In this document: positions 8,373 to 19,809 of the stretch, in pieces
Layout: each line of letters starts with the position of its first letter
Position numbering within the stretch: position 1 is the stretch's first letter
Assembly (NCBI GenBank): GCA_903827245.1
Contig: CAIKHO010000042.1
Coordinates: 1-64,000 of the forward strand
DNA: 64,000 nt
From: an uncultured Opitutia bacterium
GTDB lineage: Bacteria; Verrucomicrobiota; Verrucomicrobiia; Opitutales; Opitutaceae
Direction: 5' to 3'
Made by a program: the position numbers and the translations under genes
Notes under the pieces: generated by a model
The model's input: only the letters and a program-made list of their open reading frames with translations
Databases searched by the model: none
Told to the model about the DNA's origin: nothing

Positions 8373-9440
8373 ATGCCTTCCTACCAAGTTCCCGCTTTCC
8401 TTGCCGAACTCCTCCATGCCCGCTCGCCTTCCGGCTATGAGGGGGAGGCCCAGGCGGTTTTTGACCGTCACGTGAAGCCGGCCGCCGACACCTACGCGCA
8501 GGATGCGCTGGGCAACCGCCTCGCCACGCTTAACCCTCCGGGTGATCCTGTCCTCATGCTCGCAGGCCACATGGATGAACTCGGCCTCATCATCACGTAT
8601 GTGAACAAGGACGGCTTCATCTACTTTGACACCATCGGCGGCCATGATCGCACGGTCATTTCCGGCCGGCGCGTCATCATCCAGACGGCAAACGGGCCCG
8701 TGAAGGGCGTGACGGGCAAGCGGGCCATCCACCTCATGGACGAGGCCGACCGAAAAAAGGTGCCCGAGATCCACGAGATCTGGATGGACATTGGCGCCCG
8801 CTCGAAAAAGGAGGCGCTCGAGCGCGTGGCCATCGGGGATGTGGCCACCTACGACCACGAACTTGAGCTGATTCACGGCAGCATCGGGACCGCCCGCGCC
8901 TTCGACAACAAGGTTGGCGCCTACATCGTGGGGGAGACTCTCATCCGCCTGGCCCGGGAGAAGAAGAAGCTCGCGGCCAGGGTGGTCAGTGTCGCCACCG
9001 CCCAGGAGGAGATCGGCGTCCGCGGGGCAACGACCTCGGCCTATGCGGTGAATCCGCATATTGCCGTGGCGGTGGATGTTGGCCACGCCACCGACCACCC
9101 GGACTGCGACAACCGCAAATACGGCGAAACGAAACTCAGCGGCGGCCCGATCATCTGCCGCGGGGCGAATATCAATCCAAAGGTGTTCGACCGCCTGCTC
9201 AAGGCCGCCAAAAAACTCAAGATCCCCTACCAGCTCGAGGCCGACCCCCGTCCCACCGGGACCGATGCCCGCGCCATCCAAATGGGCCGTGGCGGCGTGG
9301 CCACCGGGTTGATCAGCGTGCCGCTGCGCTACATGCACACGCCCAGCGAGGTCGTCGACCTGGAGGACGTCGAGCGGTGCGTGCAACTGCTGGTGGAATT
9401 CGCCAAGGGTCTCGAGCCCGGCGATTACGCCCACTGGTGA
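8373..9440 (+). CDS. M42 family metallo-aminopeptidase
   Basis: A 355-residue peptidase of the M42 (tetrahedral aminopeptidase/FrvX) family. Zinc ligands and catalytic residues are in order: AGHMDELG (His-x-Asp), RAFDNKVG (bridging Asp), AQEEIGVRG (catalytic Glu plus ligand Glu), VDVGHATD (Asp) and YMHTPSEVVD (His). Cytosolic, oligomeric, dinuclear enzyme that trims N-terminal residues from peptides. ATG 8373 gives the family start; the frame is open further upstream through hisA. It ends against a bidirectional terminator shared with clpX. Confidence 0.92.
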   Translation: MPSYQVPAFLAELLHARSPSGYEGEAQAVFDRHVKPAADTYAQDALGNRLATLNPPGDPVLMLAGHMDELGLIITYVNKDGFIYFDTIGGHDRTVISGRRVIIQTANGPVKGVTGKRAIHLMDEADRKKVPEIHEIWMDIGARSKKEALERVAIGDVATYDHELELIHGSIGTARAFDNKVGAYIVGETLIRLAREKKKLAARVVSVATAQEEIGVRGATTSAYAVNPHIAVAVDVGHATDHPDCDNRKYGETKLSGGPIICRGANINPKVFDRLLKAAKKLKIPYQLEADPRPTGTDARAIQMGRGGVATGLISVPLRYMHTPSEVVDLEDVERCVQLLVEFAKGLEPGDYAHW

Positions 9441-9455
9441 CCGGAGTCTTTACGC

Positions 9456-9490
9456 CAAAAAAAGCCGCGACCCAAGTCGCGGCTTTTTCC
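9456..9490. terminator. Bidirectional rho-independent terminator
   Basis: Perfect 9-bp stem AGCCGCGAC / GTCGCGGCT with a CCAA loop, preceded by seven A and followed by five T, so it can end transcription on both strands. It lies between the convergent M42 peptidase and clpX genes. Confidence 0.92.
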
Positions 9491-9505
9491 TTTAAAATCC
9501 AAGGC

Positions 9506-10801
<1,296 letters not shown>

Positions 10802-10857
10802 GGCGCGAAATTGTCGGGCGGCGGCGGCGGGTGTCGAGCGGCGAGTTGACGCGCAAC

Positions 10858-11478
10858 TCAGGCGGCCGTCTGCACCACGAGGGTCTGCGCCTCGCGGGTG
10901 GATTCCACGACATGGTCGACGATCCCGTAGGCCTTGGCCTCGTCGGCGCTCATGTAGTAGTCACGATCCGAATCCTTCTCCACCTGTTCGGCGCTCTTGC
11001 CCGTATGTTTCGCGATGGTCTCGTTGAGCGTCTTCCGCCAGCGGATGATTTCACGCGCGGCGATGGCAATGTCAGCAGTCTGGCCGCCCGCGCCGCCGCT
11101 GGGCTGGTGGATCATCACCCGGCTGTTGGGCAGGGCAAAACGCTTGCCCTTCGTGCCGCCCGCAAGGAGCACGGTGCTCATGCTGGCCGCCATGCCGATG
11201 CAGTAGGTGGCGATGTCGTACGGCATGAACCGCATCGTGTCGTAGATGGCCATGCCACCCGTCACCACGCCGCCGGGCGAATTGATGTAAATATAGACGT
11301 CCTTCTTGGCATCCTCCATCTGCAAGAACAGCAGTTGGGCGATGACCAGGTTCGCAACCATGTCGTCGATCGGCGTGCCGATGAAAATGATGCGGTCCTT
11401 GAGCAGGCGGGAATAGATGTCCATCGACCGTTCACCGCGGCCGGTGCTTTCGAGGACAATGGGGACGTAGTAGCTCAC
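10858..11478 (-). CDS. clpP: ATP-dependent Clp protease proteolytic subunit ClpP
   Basis: A 206-residue ClpP serine peptidase. Catalytic triad visible: Ser99 in GMAASMST, His124 in VMIHQPSGG, Asp173 in [11 protein letters not shown]. It forms the double heptamer chamber fed by ClpX, encoded 56 bp downstream. Tig ends 20 bp upstream, so all three are likely co-transcribed. The N-terminus [20 protein letters not shown] retains the usual axial-loop segment. Confidence 0.97.
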   Translation of the reverse strand: MSYYVPIVLESTGRGERSMDIYSRLLKDRIIFIGTPIDDMVANLVIAQLLFLQMEDAKKDVYIYINSPGGVVTGGMAIYDTMRFMPYDIATYCIGMAASMSTVLLAGGTKGKRFALPNSRVMIHQPSGGAGGQTADIAIAAREIIRWRKTLNETIAKHTGKSAEQVEKDSDRDYYMSADEAKAYGIVDHVVESTREAQTLVVQTAA

Positions 11479-11498
11479 GGATTGGGTTGGTTTCGCGC

Positions 11499-12824
11499 TT
11501 AGGCAGGCTTCGGTGCTGTGGTGGTCACCGTAGCCTTGGAAACGAGAAAATCAACCGACTTGTCGAAAATGATGGATTGCTGGACCGAGCGCAGCTGCTC
11601 GCGGTCCTTGGTCAGCTCCTTGATGAGCTTGTCGGGCTTCTGGTTGGTGCGCATCGCCTCGCGGTAGATGAAATTATCGATGTCTGACTCCGTCACCGTG
11701 ATTTTCTCGGCCTCCGCGATCTTCGCGAGGACGAACTGCAGTTTGACCCGGTTCGTGGCGGCTTTGCGCGCGCCCTCGAAGAGCTCCTTTTTGTCCTTTT
11801 CAAACTGCTCCGACGCCACGCCGCGGCGCATGTTTTCCTCGATGAACTGGCGGAGCACACCCTGCGTCTCGGCCTCGACGAGGCTTTGCGGGACGGGGAA
11901 ATCGATCTTCGCCGCCAGCAGGTCGGACACCTGCCGGCGCTGCGCGGCCCGATTCTGATATTCCTTCTGCATCTTCAGGTTGGTGCGGACCTGGTTTTTC
12001 AAGCCTTCAAGATCGTCGACCTTCTGGGCCTTGAAGAATTCGGCGTCGAGCGGCGGCAGAACGCGCTCGCGGATTTCCTGCACGTCGACGGCGTAAACCG
12101 CGGCCTTGCCCGCCAGCGCCGGCACGGGGGCAAACTCCGCGGGGAACGAAATCTCGACGCTCTTCTTGTCCCCGGCCTTGAGGCCGGCGAGCTGGCGGCC
12201 GAGTCCCGGGATGACGCCCTCCTGCGTACCCTCCACCTCCTCCCAGGTCTGGGGGACCTTGCCATAAATCTGCTTGTCCGGCACGAGCTCCGCAATGGGT
12301 TTGCCCTCAGAGGCTCCCTCGTACGCTAGCTTGACGTAGTCCCCCTTCTGGGCCGGCCGGTCGGCTACTTTAAAATCGGCGCGTTCGGCACGCAGGCCTT
12401 CAATCACGCTGTCGACCTCCGCATCGGTCACGTCCGTCGACTCGATTTGGGTCGGCAGGCCCGTGTACTCCGGCAACTGGAACTCAGGGCGCACGTCGAC
12501 CGTGATCGTCACCGCCGCGGACAAGCCGGATTCGATCGCCCCCTCCTCGACATTAACGATGTTAAGCACATCGAGTTTCTTGTCCTCCAGGGCCCCGCGA
12601 TAGGCCTTCGCGACGACCTTTTGCTTGAACTCGTCGGCGATCTCCTTGCCGAAGCGCTTGGTGACCATGGCCGCGGGCGCCTTGCCGGGACGGAAGCCGG
12701 GCAGGCGGGCCAGCTTGGTGTATTCCCCGACCACGGCCTGGTGTTCGGTGTCGACTTCGCTCTTGTCGAGCGTGACGACGAGACTCTTGCGGGTTTCGGA
12801 GAGGTCGTTGACTTGGATGTTCAC
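11499..12824 (-). CDS. tig: Trigger factor (ribosome-associated peptidyl-prolyl isomerase)
   Basis: About 441 residues, normal for trigger factor. Domains in order: ribosome-binding domain with the signature [11 protein letters not shown] (standard GFRxGxxP loop), a PPIase FKBP-type domain ([11 protein letters not shown] onward) and the long helical C-terminal chaperone arms. No ATG fits; the best start is GTG 12824, which gives [17 protein letters not shown], the usual family beginning. The frame is open another 63 codons into the divergent tsaB gene. It heads the tig-clpP-clpX operon. Confidence 0.93.
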   Translation of the reverse strand: MNIQVNDLSETRKSLVVTLDKSEVDTEHQAVVGEYTKLARLPGFRPGKAPAAMVTKRFGKEIADEFKQKVVAKAYRGALEDKKLDVLNIVNVEEGAIESGLSAAVTITVDVRPEFQLPEYTGLPTQIESTDVTDAEVDSVIEGLRAERADFKVADRPAQKGDYVKLAYEGASEGKPIAELVPDKQIYGKVPQTWEEVEGTQEGVIPGLGRQLAGLKAGDKKSVEISFPAEFAPVPALAGKAAVYAVDVQEIRERVLPPLDAEFFKAQKVDDLEGLKNQVRTNLKMQKEYQNRAAQRRQVSDLLAAKIDFPVPQSLVEAETQGVLRQFIEENMRRGVASEQFEKDKKELFEGARKAATNRVKLQFVLAKIAEAEKITVTESDIDNFIYREAMRTNQKPDKLIKELTKDREQLRSVQQSIIFDKSVDFLVSKATVTTTAPKPA

Positions 12825-12949
12825 AGGAGGAAAGGCGCGGAGGTTTTCTACCGGGAGAATTGTCAACGCTACGGCGCGGGCGCCGGCGGTCAATGCCGGA
12901 TTCTGCGCGCTTGCGCGTGGTGCGCGCCCGCCGTTTCGTGAAGGAGGAA

Positions 12950-13585
12950 ATGACAAGCCTTCGCCAACTTCTAGCCACCCAGGCGCCGGTGCTCCTGCTC
13001 GACGCCGCCTCAATGCGGGTTCAGGCCGGGCTCTTGGCCGCCGATGGTTCGGCCCGGTGGCAGACCTCCGATGAAGAAGCGGGCGTGGGGATATTTCGCT
13101 GCGTGGAGGCCCTGGGATTTGACCTGAACGAGGTGCGGGGCTTCGCCTTTTGTGAAGGTCCGGGATCCGTGCTGGGGGTTCGCACCACGGCCATGGCGCT
13201 CCGCACCTGGCGGGCGTTGGCCTTGCGGCCGGCCTTTGCCTATTGCAGCCTGGCCCTCGTCGCCCACGCCCACGCGCAACAGGATATCGCGGTGATCGCC
13301 GATGCCCGGCGCGATTCGTGGCACCACTACACGATTGGCGGCGGATTGCAGCGGATTCCCGCGGCGGAACTCAGCGGCCACTTGATTATGCCTGGCGGAT
13401 TTCGTCATTGGTCGCCACTGCCGGCCGGCGTGATGACCGCCTCCTATGATCTCGCCGACCTGCTGCCCCGCACCGCCCGAAGCGAACTGTTTCGCGAAAC
13501 GGAGGCCCCCGACGCATTTCTGCACGAAGAGCCCGGTTATGCGACATGGACACCGCATGTTCATCGCGCACCCGCGACGCAATGA
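12950..13585 (+). CDS. tsaB: tRNA threonylcarbamoyladenosine biosynthesis protein TsaB
   Basis: A 211-residue actin-fold protein matching TsaB, the partner of TsaD in making t6A37 on ANN-decoding tRNAs. Conserved parts: N-terminal LLLDAASMRVQAGLL, and GFAFCEGPGSVLGVRTTAMALRTW, the TsaB GPGSFTG-like motif. A very good Shine-Dalgarno (AAGGAGG) sits 4 bases before ATG 12950 and fixes the start. Its stop overlaps alr (ATGA at 13582). Divergent from tig; the shared promoter region is 12825-12949. Confidence 0.87.
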   Translation: MTSLRQLLATQAPVLLLDAASMRVQAGLLAADGSARWQTSDEEAGVGIFRCVEALGFDLNEVRGFAFCEGPGSVLGVRTTAMALRTWRALALRPAFAYCSLALVAHAHAQQDIAVIADARRDSWHHYTIGGGLQRIPAAELSGHLIMPGGFRHWSPLPAGVMTASYDLADLLPRTARSELFRETEAPDAFLHEEPGYATWTPHVHRAPATQ

Positions 13586-14736
13586 TCTCGCCTGCGACCA
13601 ACAACCGTCCACTCCGATGCTGGGCCGAGATCGACCTCGCCGCGCTCGAACGCAACCTGAGGCTGATCCGGGCCTCGCTGCCCGGCGGCATGCGCTACGT
13701 CGCGGTCGTGAAGGCGGACGCCTACGGGCATGGCCTGCACCATGTCGCCGCCCGCCTGATGCATTCCGGCGCGGATTTGTTTGCCGTCGCGAACGTGACC
13801 GAAGCCGCCGCACTGCGTGAACTCGGTCCCGGCTGGCCCATCCTCGTGCTTGGCCCGTTGCTGCCAGAGGAGGATCGCTTCCTGGCCGATTACGACCTGG
13901 CTGCCACCGTCTCCTCGCCGGAGGAAGTCGTCCGCTTCAATGCCATCGGACAGGCCGCGGGGCGGGCCATTCCCATCCACCTTAAAATTGACACTGGAAT
14001 GGGCCGGCTGGGTGTCTGGCACGAACACGCGGAAAGGCTTTACCGGCAAATTATCGCTGCTCCGCACGTACTTCTCGCCGGGGTTTACACGCATTTTGCG
14101 AGCCCCGACGACAATGTCGTTTTCACCGACGAGCAGAGGCGCCGGTTTCTTGCCGCGCTAACGCGGTGCGAAGGCATCAAGCTCGATGAACTGTTTGTAC
14201 ACGCCGACAACAGTGCGGGCATCGAGTCCATGCCGGGTGCGAGCCCGTTCAACGCCGTGCGCATCGGCCTGCTGCAATTTGGCATCCTGCCCCATCCGAA
14301 TTCGTTGCTTGCACAGGTCAGGACTGAACCGGTGTTCAGTTTTCACACCCGGGTTGGCTTGGTGAAGGCGCTCCCCGGTGGCACCACGATCAGCTATGGC
14401 TGCACGCACACGCTGACCCGCGATTCCACGGTCGCCATCCTCTGCGCAGGCTACGCCGATGGCATACCGCGGGCAGTCAGTAATCGGGCCCAGGTGCTCA
14501 TTCACGGACTGCGTTGCCCGGTGCTTGGACGCGTGACGATGGATCAGACGATTGTCGACGTAACCGATGTACCCGGTGTCGCATGCGGCGACGAAACGGT
14601 ACTGGTCGGCCGGCAGGGCACCGCCGAGATTACCATCACGGAGTTCAGCCGCTGGGCTGATACCATCCCGTGGGAAACCCTCTGTTCCGTCACTAAGCGC
14701 GTGCCACGGATGTATCGCACCGTGCTCGGAGTTTGA
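13582..14736 (+). CDS. alr: Alanine racemase
   Basis: A 384-residue PLP-dependent fold-III racemase making D-alanine for peptidoglycan. The PLP lysine is K44 in VVKADAYGHG, and the second catalytic base is the Tyr in ISYGCTHT. Other family motifs: LKIDTGMGRLG, HADNSAG, VRIGLLQFG, and the substrate loop VTMDQTIVDV. ATG 13582 overlaps the tsaB stop, so it is translationally coupled. A frame extension of 12 codons upstream is inside tsaB and not needed. Confidence 0.96.
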   Translation: MISPATNNRPLRCWAEIDLAALERNLRLIRASLPGGMRYVAVVKADAYGHGLHHVAARLMHSGADLFAVANVTEAAALRELGPGWPILVLGPLLPEEDRFLADYDLAATVSSPEEVVRFNAIGQAAGRAIPIHLKIDTGMGRLGVWHEHAERLYRQIIAAPHVLLAGVYTHFASPDDNVVFTDEQRRRFLAALTRCEGIKLDELFVHADNSAGIESMPGASPFNAVRIGLLQFGILPHPNSLLAQVRTEPVFSFHTRVGLVKALPGGTTISYGCTHTLTRDSTVAILCAGYADGIPRAVSNRAQVLIHGLRCPVLGRVTMDQTIVDVTDVPGVACGDETVLVGRQGTAEITITEFSRWADTIPWETLCSVTKRVPRMYRTVLGV

Positions 14737-15133
14737 GCGCACGTCGCGCCCCGAACCGACATGCCAAGGCGGCATGCGTGACGTAAGACTTTACGCAATA
14801 AAGGGAAAGTAGATCTTAAAAAGACTGATAACGAATGATGACATAGGGGTATTACCCTATTTTGTTGTTGCTGTAAATCAAGGTTCGGATTTCATATCTA
14901 TCACTTGGTTATGGATCTTCTCGACGCTCAACTTACGCGGCGTGTTCTGGCGAGCACGGTGTTGGCTTATTGATGGCTCGGAGCAACTCACGGCTAGCCG
15001 GTGTAATTTCCGAACCCGTCCGGGCGCACCGCACGTCAAAACTTAAGCCCAATGATCTTCAGAGCGTCCGAAGCAGGTTCCGGCCCGACGCGCGCGATCA
15101 CAGCTGAAGAGAGATAGCCTTCAGGACAGCCGA
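14737..15133. other. 397-bp intergenic region with lower GC and a palindrome
   Basis: No convincing gene between alr and ugd. Roughly 14790-14935 is clearly AT-richer than the surroundings. It contains the near-palindrome ATAGGGGTATTACCCTAT (14843-14860), which looks like an operator. Two tiny coupled frames follow (14911-14973, 20 codons, and 14973-15107, 44 codons, TGATG overlap); neither has a Shine-Dalgarno or a family I recognise, so they may be remnants of a lost gene. Confidence 0.55.
14843..14860. promoter_or_regulatory. Near-palindromic operator-like site
   Basis: ATAGGG and CCCTAT arms flank a GTATTA core in an AT-rich stretch of the alr-ugd gap. The symmetry and spacing fit a dimeric regulator, for example a LuxR/FixJ-type response regulator, but no regulator gene is next to it and both flanking genes end here (alr and ugd converge), so what it would control is unclear. 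Confidence 0.3.
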
Positions 15134-16492
15134 CTATTTACCGATACCGTGGGCCCTGAAACCAATCGCTTTCAGTTTGGCCAGATCCAAAATATTCCTG
15201 CCGTCAAATGCGAACGCCGGCTTGTTCATCGCGGCAAAGATACGCGCGAAATCAAGCTGCTTGAACTCATCCCATTCAGTCACCACCGCAATCGCATGAG
15301 CTCCCTCTGCTGCTTCGTAGGCACTCGAGGCGATAGTGAGTCGGGGGTCTTGCTTCCCCTTCCCTAGTATATCGGACCGGATTTCATCGGCCGGAACCTT
15401 CGGGTCATACACCACGACCCGCGCTTGCTCGGCCAACAGATCCCGGCAAACGAATATCGCCGCTGATTCCCGGGTATCATTTGTATCCTTCTTGAAGGCG
15501 AATCCGAGCACGGCAATTTTCTTGTCTGCGACAGAATTAAAAAGCGACCGTACGATCTTGGTCGCGAAACGTCGCTTCTGCCAGTCGTTCATCTTCACGA
15601 CACTCTCCCAGTAGGCCGCCACTTCCGGCAGGCTGAAATGGTCGCACAGGTAGACCAGGTTCAGGATGTCCTTTTGGAAACATGAGCCGCCGAAACCGAC
15701 CGAGGCCTTGAGGAATTTGGATCCAATCCGTGAATCCCGGCCGATGGCACCGGCCACTTCATCGACATCGGCGCCCGTCGCCTCGCAAAGCGCAGAGATC
15801 GAGTTGATGGACGAAATCCGCTGCGCCAGGAATGCATTGGCTACAAGTTTCGAGAGCTCCGACGACCACAGGTTGGTCGTGAGAATGCGGTCACGCGGCA
15901 CCCAGTGGGCATATACGTCCACCAGCGTCTTGACCGCCGCGTCTCCCTCCGGCGTGCGCTCGCCCCCGATCAAGACCCGGTCGGGATTATGCAAGTCGGC
16001 AATGGCCGTGCCTTCGGCCAGAAATTCCGGGTTGGAAAGCACCGCAAACCTGACACCCCGGGCATTGGCCCCGAGGATGTCCTTGATCGTCTCGGCCGTC
16101 TTTACCGGGATCGTGGATTTTTCGACGATGATCTTCGGCGTCGTGGCGATCTCCGCGATCGTGCGTGCCACCGACTCGATGAATCGCAGGTCCGCCGCCC
16201 GGCCGGCTCCCACGCCATAGGTCTTGGTCGGCGTATTGACCGCCACAAAAATGATGTCGGCCGCCTTGATCGCACCATGAACATCAGTTGAAAAAAACAG
16301 GTTTTTCCCCCGGGTTTGCCGCACGACTTCGTCGAGACCGGGCTCGTAGATTGGCAGAGTGTCCGAATTCCACGCGGCAATTCGCTCCGCGTTCATGTCG
16401 ACGACCTTCACCTCAATCGCCGGGGCCTTGAGGGCGATCATCGCCATGGTTGGTCCCCCGACATAGCCAGCGCCAATGCAACAGATTTTCAT
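15134..16492 (-). CDS. ugd: UDP-glucose 6-dehydrogenase, eukaryote-like
   Basis: A 452-residue UDP-glucose dehydrogenase producing UDP-glucuronate for surface polysaccharide. Rossmann motif [21 protein letters not shown]-binding [13 protein letters not shown], catalytic Cys271 in [11 protein letters not shown], and C-terminal NAD/hexamer domain [18 protein letters not shown]. Compared from memory with the human enzyme, long segments are near identical ([39 protein letters not shown]), far closer than to typical bacterial Ugd/TuaD. The start [10 protein letters not shown] is clear. It lies downstream of ftsH on the same strand with 127 bp between, so it may have its own promoter. Confidence 0.95.
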   Translation of the reverse strand: MKICCIGAGYVGGPTMAMIALKAPAIEVKVVDMNAERIAAWNSDTLPIYEPGLDEVVRQTRGKNLFFSTDVHGAIKAADIIFVAVNTPTKTYGVGAGRAADLRFIESVARTIAEIATTPKIIVEKSTIPVKTAETIKDILGANARGVRFAVLSNPEFLAEGTAIADLHNPDRVLIGGERTPEGDAAVKTLVDVYAHWVPRDRILTTNLWSSELSKLVANAFLAQRISSINSISALCEATGADVDEVAGAIGRDSRIGSKFLKASVGFGGSCFQKDILNLVYLCDHFSLPEVAAYWESVVKMNDWQKRRFATKIVRSLFNSVADKKIAVLGFAFKKDTNDTRESAAIFVCRDLLAEQARVVVYDPKVPADEIRSDILGKGKQDPRLTIASSAYEAAEGAHAIAVVTEWDEFKQLDFARIFAAMNKPAFAFDGRNILDLAKLKAIGFRAHGIGK

Positions 16493-16619
16493 ACAAGATA
16501 AGGAGGCGACATTGGACCTTGCCGCCCCGAATCCAAGGCCCTTTTTACGGGACTAACTATATGGGCCAAAAAAAGGCCCGGAAAATTCCGCGCCTTCATC
16601 TAAGTGTAATTCGCCGGAC

Positions 16620-18620
16620 TCAGGCTGGGGCCGCAGCGCCGCCCGCGATATGCTCCGCTGCGGGAGTTTTTTCCGGGGACTTCCTGCCCGGCGTCTTGTC
16701 TTCCACCTTGGGCGGTGGGGCCACGATCACCGGGGTGCGGATTTCGCCAAATTGGAGGATCTCGAGCACATGCTTGCCCTCAATGGTCTCGTATTGCAGC
16801 AGCGCCTCGGCGATCTTGTCGAGGGCAGGCCGCTTCTCGATAATGATGACCTTGGCCCGCTCGTACTGTTCGGCGATAATGCGATGGATTTCCTCGTCGA
16901 TCTTGCGCGCAGTCTCCTCGGAAACGTTCTCATTGCGGGTGATATCCCGGCCAAGAAAAACCGTGTCGTGATTGTCGCCAAAGGCAATTGGTCCAAGCGG
17001 GCTCATGCCCCAGTCGCACACCATGTGGCGCGCGATCTTGGTCACCTGCTTGATGTCGCCGGCGGCTCCACTGGAAATGTCGCCCAGCACGGTTTCCTCC
17101 GCGATCCGTCCGCCCAGTCCCATGGCGATCTGGTTGAGCATGCGCTTCATCGCATGGGTTAAAATATCCTTCTTGGGGATGAACATCGTGCTGCCCAAGC
17201 TGCGGCCCCGCGGAATAATCGTGACCTTGTGCACAGGCATATGCCCGTCATCCAGCACCGCCTGCACCAGCGCATGGCCGGCCTCATGGTAGGCGGTGAG
17301 CTTCTTTTCCTCGTCGTCCATTACCCGGCGCCGTTCCCGGCCAAACTGGACCTTCTCGCGTGCATCCTCGACGTCGATCATCTCGACCTTCTTCTTGCCT
17401 CGGCGCGCGGCCAACAAGGCAGACTCGTTTAATAGATTGGCCAGTTCGGCCCCCGAAAGGCCGGGCGTGCCCCGGGCAATGATCGCGAGGTCCACGGTAT
17501 CGGCCAGGCTGATCTTGCGGGCATGCACGCGCAAAATCTGTTTGCGTCCCACGAGGTCGGGCAGATCAACGTAAATCTGGCGGTCAAAACGGCCCGGGCG
17601 CAGCAAGGCGCTGTCCAGCACATCGGGCCGATTGGTCGCCGCAATAATGATGACACCTTCCGTGGTATCGAAGCCGTCCATTTCAACCAGGAGCGAGTTC
17701 AGGGTCTGCTCGCGCTCGTCGTTGCCGCCGCCGAGCCCGGCACCGCGCTGACGGCCCACTGCATCGATTTCGTCGATGAAAATCAGGCAGGGCGCGTTCT
17801 TGCGCCCCTGCTCAAACATGTCGCGCACGCGGCTGGCGCCAACGCCGACAAACATCTCGACAAAGTCGGAGCCTGAAATGCTGAAGAAAGGCACCTCTGC
17901 CTCGCCGGCAACGGCTTTCGCCAGCAGGGTCTTCCCGGTGCCGGGAGGGCCAACCATCAGGATGCCCTTGGGTATCCTGCCGCCCATTTTCTGGAATTTT
18001 TTCGGATCCTTCAAAAACTCAACCACCTCGCTCACCTCCTCCTTGGCTTCATCGCAACCGGCGACATCCGCAAACAGCACACGATCGCGATCACGCGTGA
18101 GCAGCTTGGCGCGGCTTTTGCCGAAGTTGAGGGCGCCCCGCCCGGCCTGGCGAAGTTGCCGGACGAAAAGGAAATAAAGCAGCCCGATGATGATGACGAA
18201 CGGCACCACTTGCTGAAGGATGGCCGTGACCAGCGTGGTGGCCGGAGGCTCGTCGAACTTCTGTGATTTTTGCAGGCGTTCCAGATTGGCGTCGGTCAGC
18301 CAGCCGGAGGACGTGAAATTGGCGTTCGGGCTGCCCGCGGCGAGCGGCTCGGTCGACCGGCCGGTAATCACCACCCAGTCACGGCCACCGGAGCCCTCGC
18401 GCCGGATGGTGCCGTCGAGAATCTTGCCCTGCTCGGCGAGTTCAACCACCCGCTGCAGCTTGATTGCTGCCGGTCCGGACTGGATATCCGGCCTCCAGAC
18501 CAAAAGCGCAATGACGGCGGCGATAATCGCCAGCCACACGAGCCATGCCTTGGAGAAAAAATTCTCCGGGGGCAGTTTCTTCAGAGGACGGCGCTTGGAC
18601 TTGTTTTCAGGTTCAGGCAT
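16620..18620 (-). CDS. ftsH: ATP-dependent zinc metalloprotease FtsH
   Basis: A 666-residue membrane AAA protease. Two transmembrane segments (about residues 23-42 and 133-151) flank a periplasmic domain. AAA module: Walker A GPPGTGKT, Walker [12 protein letters not shown], second region of homology [18 protein letters not shown]. Zinc site HEAGH with the third ligand downstream ([10 protein letters not shown] region). The C-terminal tail is Pro/Ala/Lys-rich. It degrades unassembled membrane proteins and short-lived regulators. tilS ends 48 bp upstream, the widespread tilS-ftsH order. Confidence 0.97.
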   Translation of the reverse strand: MPEPENKSKRRPLKKLPPENFFSKAWLVWLAIIAAVIALLVWRPDIQSGPAAIKLQRVVELAEQGKILDGTIRREGSGGRDWVVITGRSTEPLAAGSPNANFTSSGWLTDANLERLQKSQKFDEPPATTLVTAILQQVVPFVIIIGLLYFLFVRQLRQAGRGALNFGKSRAKLLTRDRDRVLFADVAGCDEAKEEVSEVVEFLKDPKKFQKMGGRIPKGILMVGPPGTGKTLLAKAVAGEAEVPFFSISGSDFVEMFVGVGASRVRDMFEQGRKNAPCLIFIDEIDAVGRQRGAGLGGGNDEREQTLNSLLVEMDGFDTTEGVIIIAATNRPDVLDSALLRPGRFDRQIYVDLPDLVGRKQILRVHARKISLADTVDLAIIARGTPGLSGAELANLLNESALLAARRGKKKVEMIDVEDAREKVQFGRERRRVMDDEEKKLTAYHEAGHALVQAVLDDGHMPVHKVTIIPRGRSLGSTMFIPKKDILTHAMKRMLNQIAMGLGGRIAEETVLGDISSGAAGDIKQVTKIARHMVCDWGMSPLGPIAFGDNHDTVFLGRDITRNENVSEETARKIDEEIHRIIAEQYERAKVIIIEKRPALDKIAEALLQYETIEGKHVLEILQFGEIRTPVIVAPPPKVEDKTPGRKSPEKTPAAEHIAGGAAAPA

Positions 18621-18668
18621 TTAGTGGGTTGGACTAGGACGCCAAGCTGTAGGTTCCCGGTTCATAAG

Positions 18669-19739
18669 TCAATTAGACCGCCTTGGAATCTGCCGGCCTT
18701 CTTTCAACACCCGGGCGGGGCGCCGGCGCTCAAACTCCAAATGACCGCGGCGAATGACTGCAAAGCTCTCCGCGCCCAGGCTGTGCCGGGTGGCTCGCCC
18801 CGCCTCGACTGAGGCCAAAAGTGATGCAAAGCCCTGCCGCGAAAGGCCGGCCGCCTCGGGCCGGGCAAGCAGCCAGCGGTGAAGCGCACGCCGGATGACA
18901 GCCCGTGGCTTGCCGGACAATCTTCGCAAATCAAGCGCGCCGTCACCCCGCGGAAAGTAAAGGTCCGCCGACCAGGCCTCGAGCGCGGCGGCGTCTTCTT
19001 CGAGCAGCTCACGGGAAAGCGCAATTCCTCCGAGGGCGTCACGCCCCGCGGCACGGCGCCATGCCGGAAGGACGGTGCGGCGGATCCGGTTGCGAAAAAA
19101 ATCATTTCCCGCGTTCGTTGCGTCCTCCCGCCATTTGCCTCCTGCAGAGCGCAACCCGGCGGCAATCTGTGCCTTCTTCAACGTCAGGAGCGGCCGCAAA
19201 TGCACGCGCCCGTCATGCATCGCGTGCAAGGGCCGGGGTGCCGCCAGCCCCACGGTGCCGCTGCCGCGGGCCAGGCGCATGAACATGGTTTCCGCGATAT
19301 CGTCCTGCTGGTGTCCAAGCCACAAAACACGGCATCCGATCGCGCGGAGCTTGCGCTCGAAAAACCCAAACCTCGCCATGCGCGCCTCCGCCTCGCTCGC
19401 CCCGCTGTGCGCCGCCCGCCATCGCGCGGAAAAATATCGCACACCCAGACCGCGGCACACCTGTCGGCAGAAGGCCTCGTCCCCATTGGATTCGCGCCCG
19501 CGCAGGCGATGATTGAAGTGCAATGCCACGAGCTTTTCGCGCCGGTGCGGCCAGTGGGCCCAGAGCAACAGCAACAGCGCGAGCGAATCGGCTCCACCGG
19601 AAAAGGCCACCGCCCATGGCCCGCGCCGCGCGGGTTTGACCCCAGCCCAAGCCAGCACCGCGGGATGCAGCTGTTCTCGCGTCAGTGCTGCGGCGAGTCT
19701 TCCGGCACAGTCGGGCCAGTTGATTTTGTGGGCGGGCAT
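18669..19739 (-). CDS. tilS: tRNA(Ile)-lysidine synthetase TilS
   Basis: About 356 residues. N-terminal PP-loop ATPase domain with AVAFSGGADSLALLLLLW (SGGxDS), the family motif FNHRLRGRESNGDEAFC, and LGHQQDDIAETMFMRLARGSG (HxxDDxxET). A shorter C-terminal region follows with KWREDATNAGNDFFRNRIR, the TilS tRNA-binding motif (WREDxSNxxxxxxRNxxR). It modifies C34 of the CAU-anticodon tRNA-Ile. ATG 19739 begins MPAHKINWPD; the longer open frame runs into serS. It lies between serS and ftsH in one strand block. Confidence 0.93.
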   Translation of the reverse strand: MPAHKINWPDCAGRLAAALTREQLHPAVLAWAGVKPARRGPWAVAFSGGADSLALLLLLWAHWPHRREKLVALHFNHRLRGRESNGDEAFCRQVCRGLGVRYFSARWRAAHSGASEAEARMARFGFFERKLRAIGCRVLWLGHQQDDIAETMFMRLARGSGTVGLAAPRPLHAMHDGRVHLRPLLTLKKAQIAAGLRSAGGKWREDATNAGNDFFRNRIRRTVLPAWRRAAGRDALGGIALSRELLEEDAAALEAWSADLYFPRGDGALDLRRLSGKPRAVIRRALHRWLLARPEAAGLSRQGFASLLASVEAGRATRHSLGAESFAVIRRGHLEFERRRPARVLKEGRQIPRRSN

Positions 19740-19809
19740 CGGGGCGGGACCCTGCTTCCATGAGCTGGGGCGGCGCCAATCAAACCCCGGCAGGCACTCG
19801 CGTCCACCC

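Noticed and set aside
14911-15107. Two tiny coupled frames as genes
   Set aside because: Too short, no ribosome site and no homology I recognise; kept only as a possible remnant in the gap description.
16563-16579. Terminator between ftsH and ugd (GGGCC, A7, GGCCC)
   Set aside because: The arms are only 5 bp and the A-run lies in the loop, not after the stem; not convincing as a terminator.
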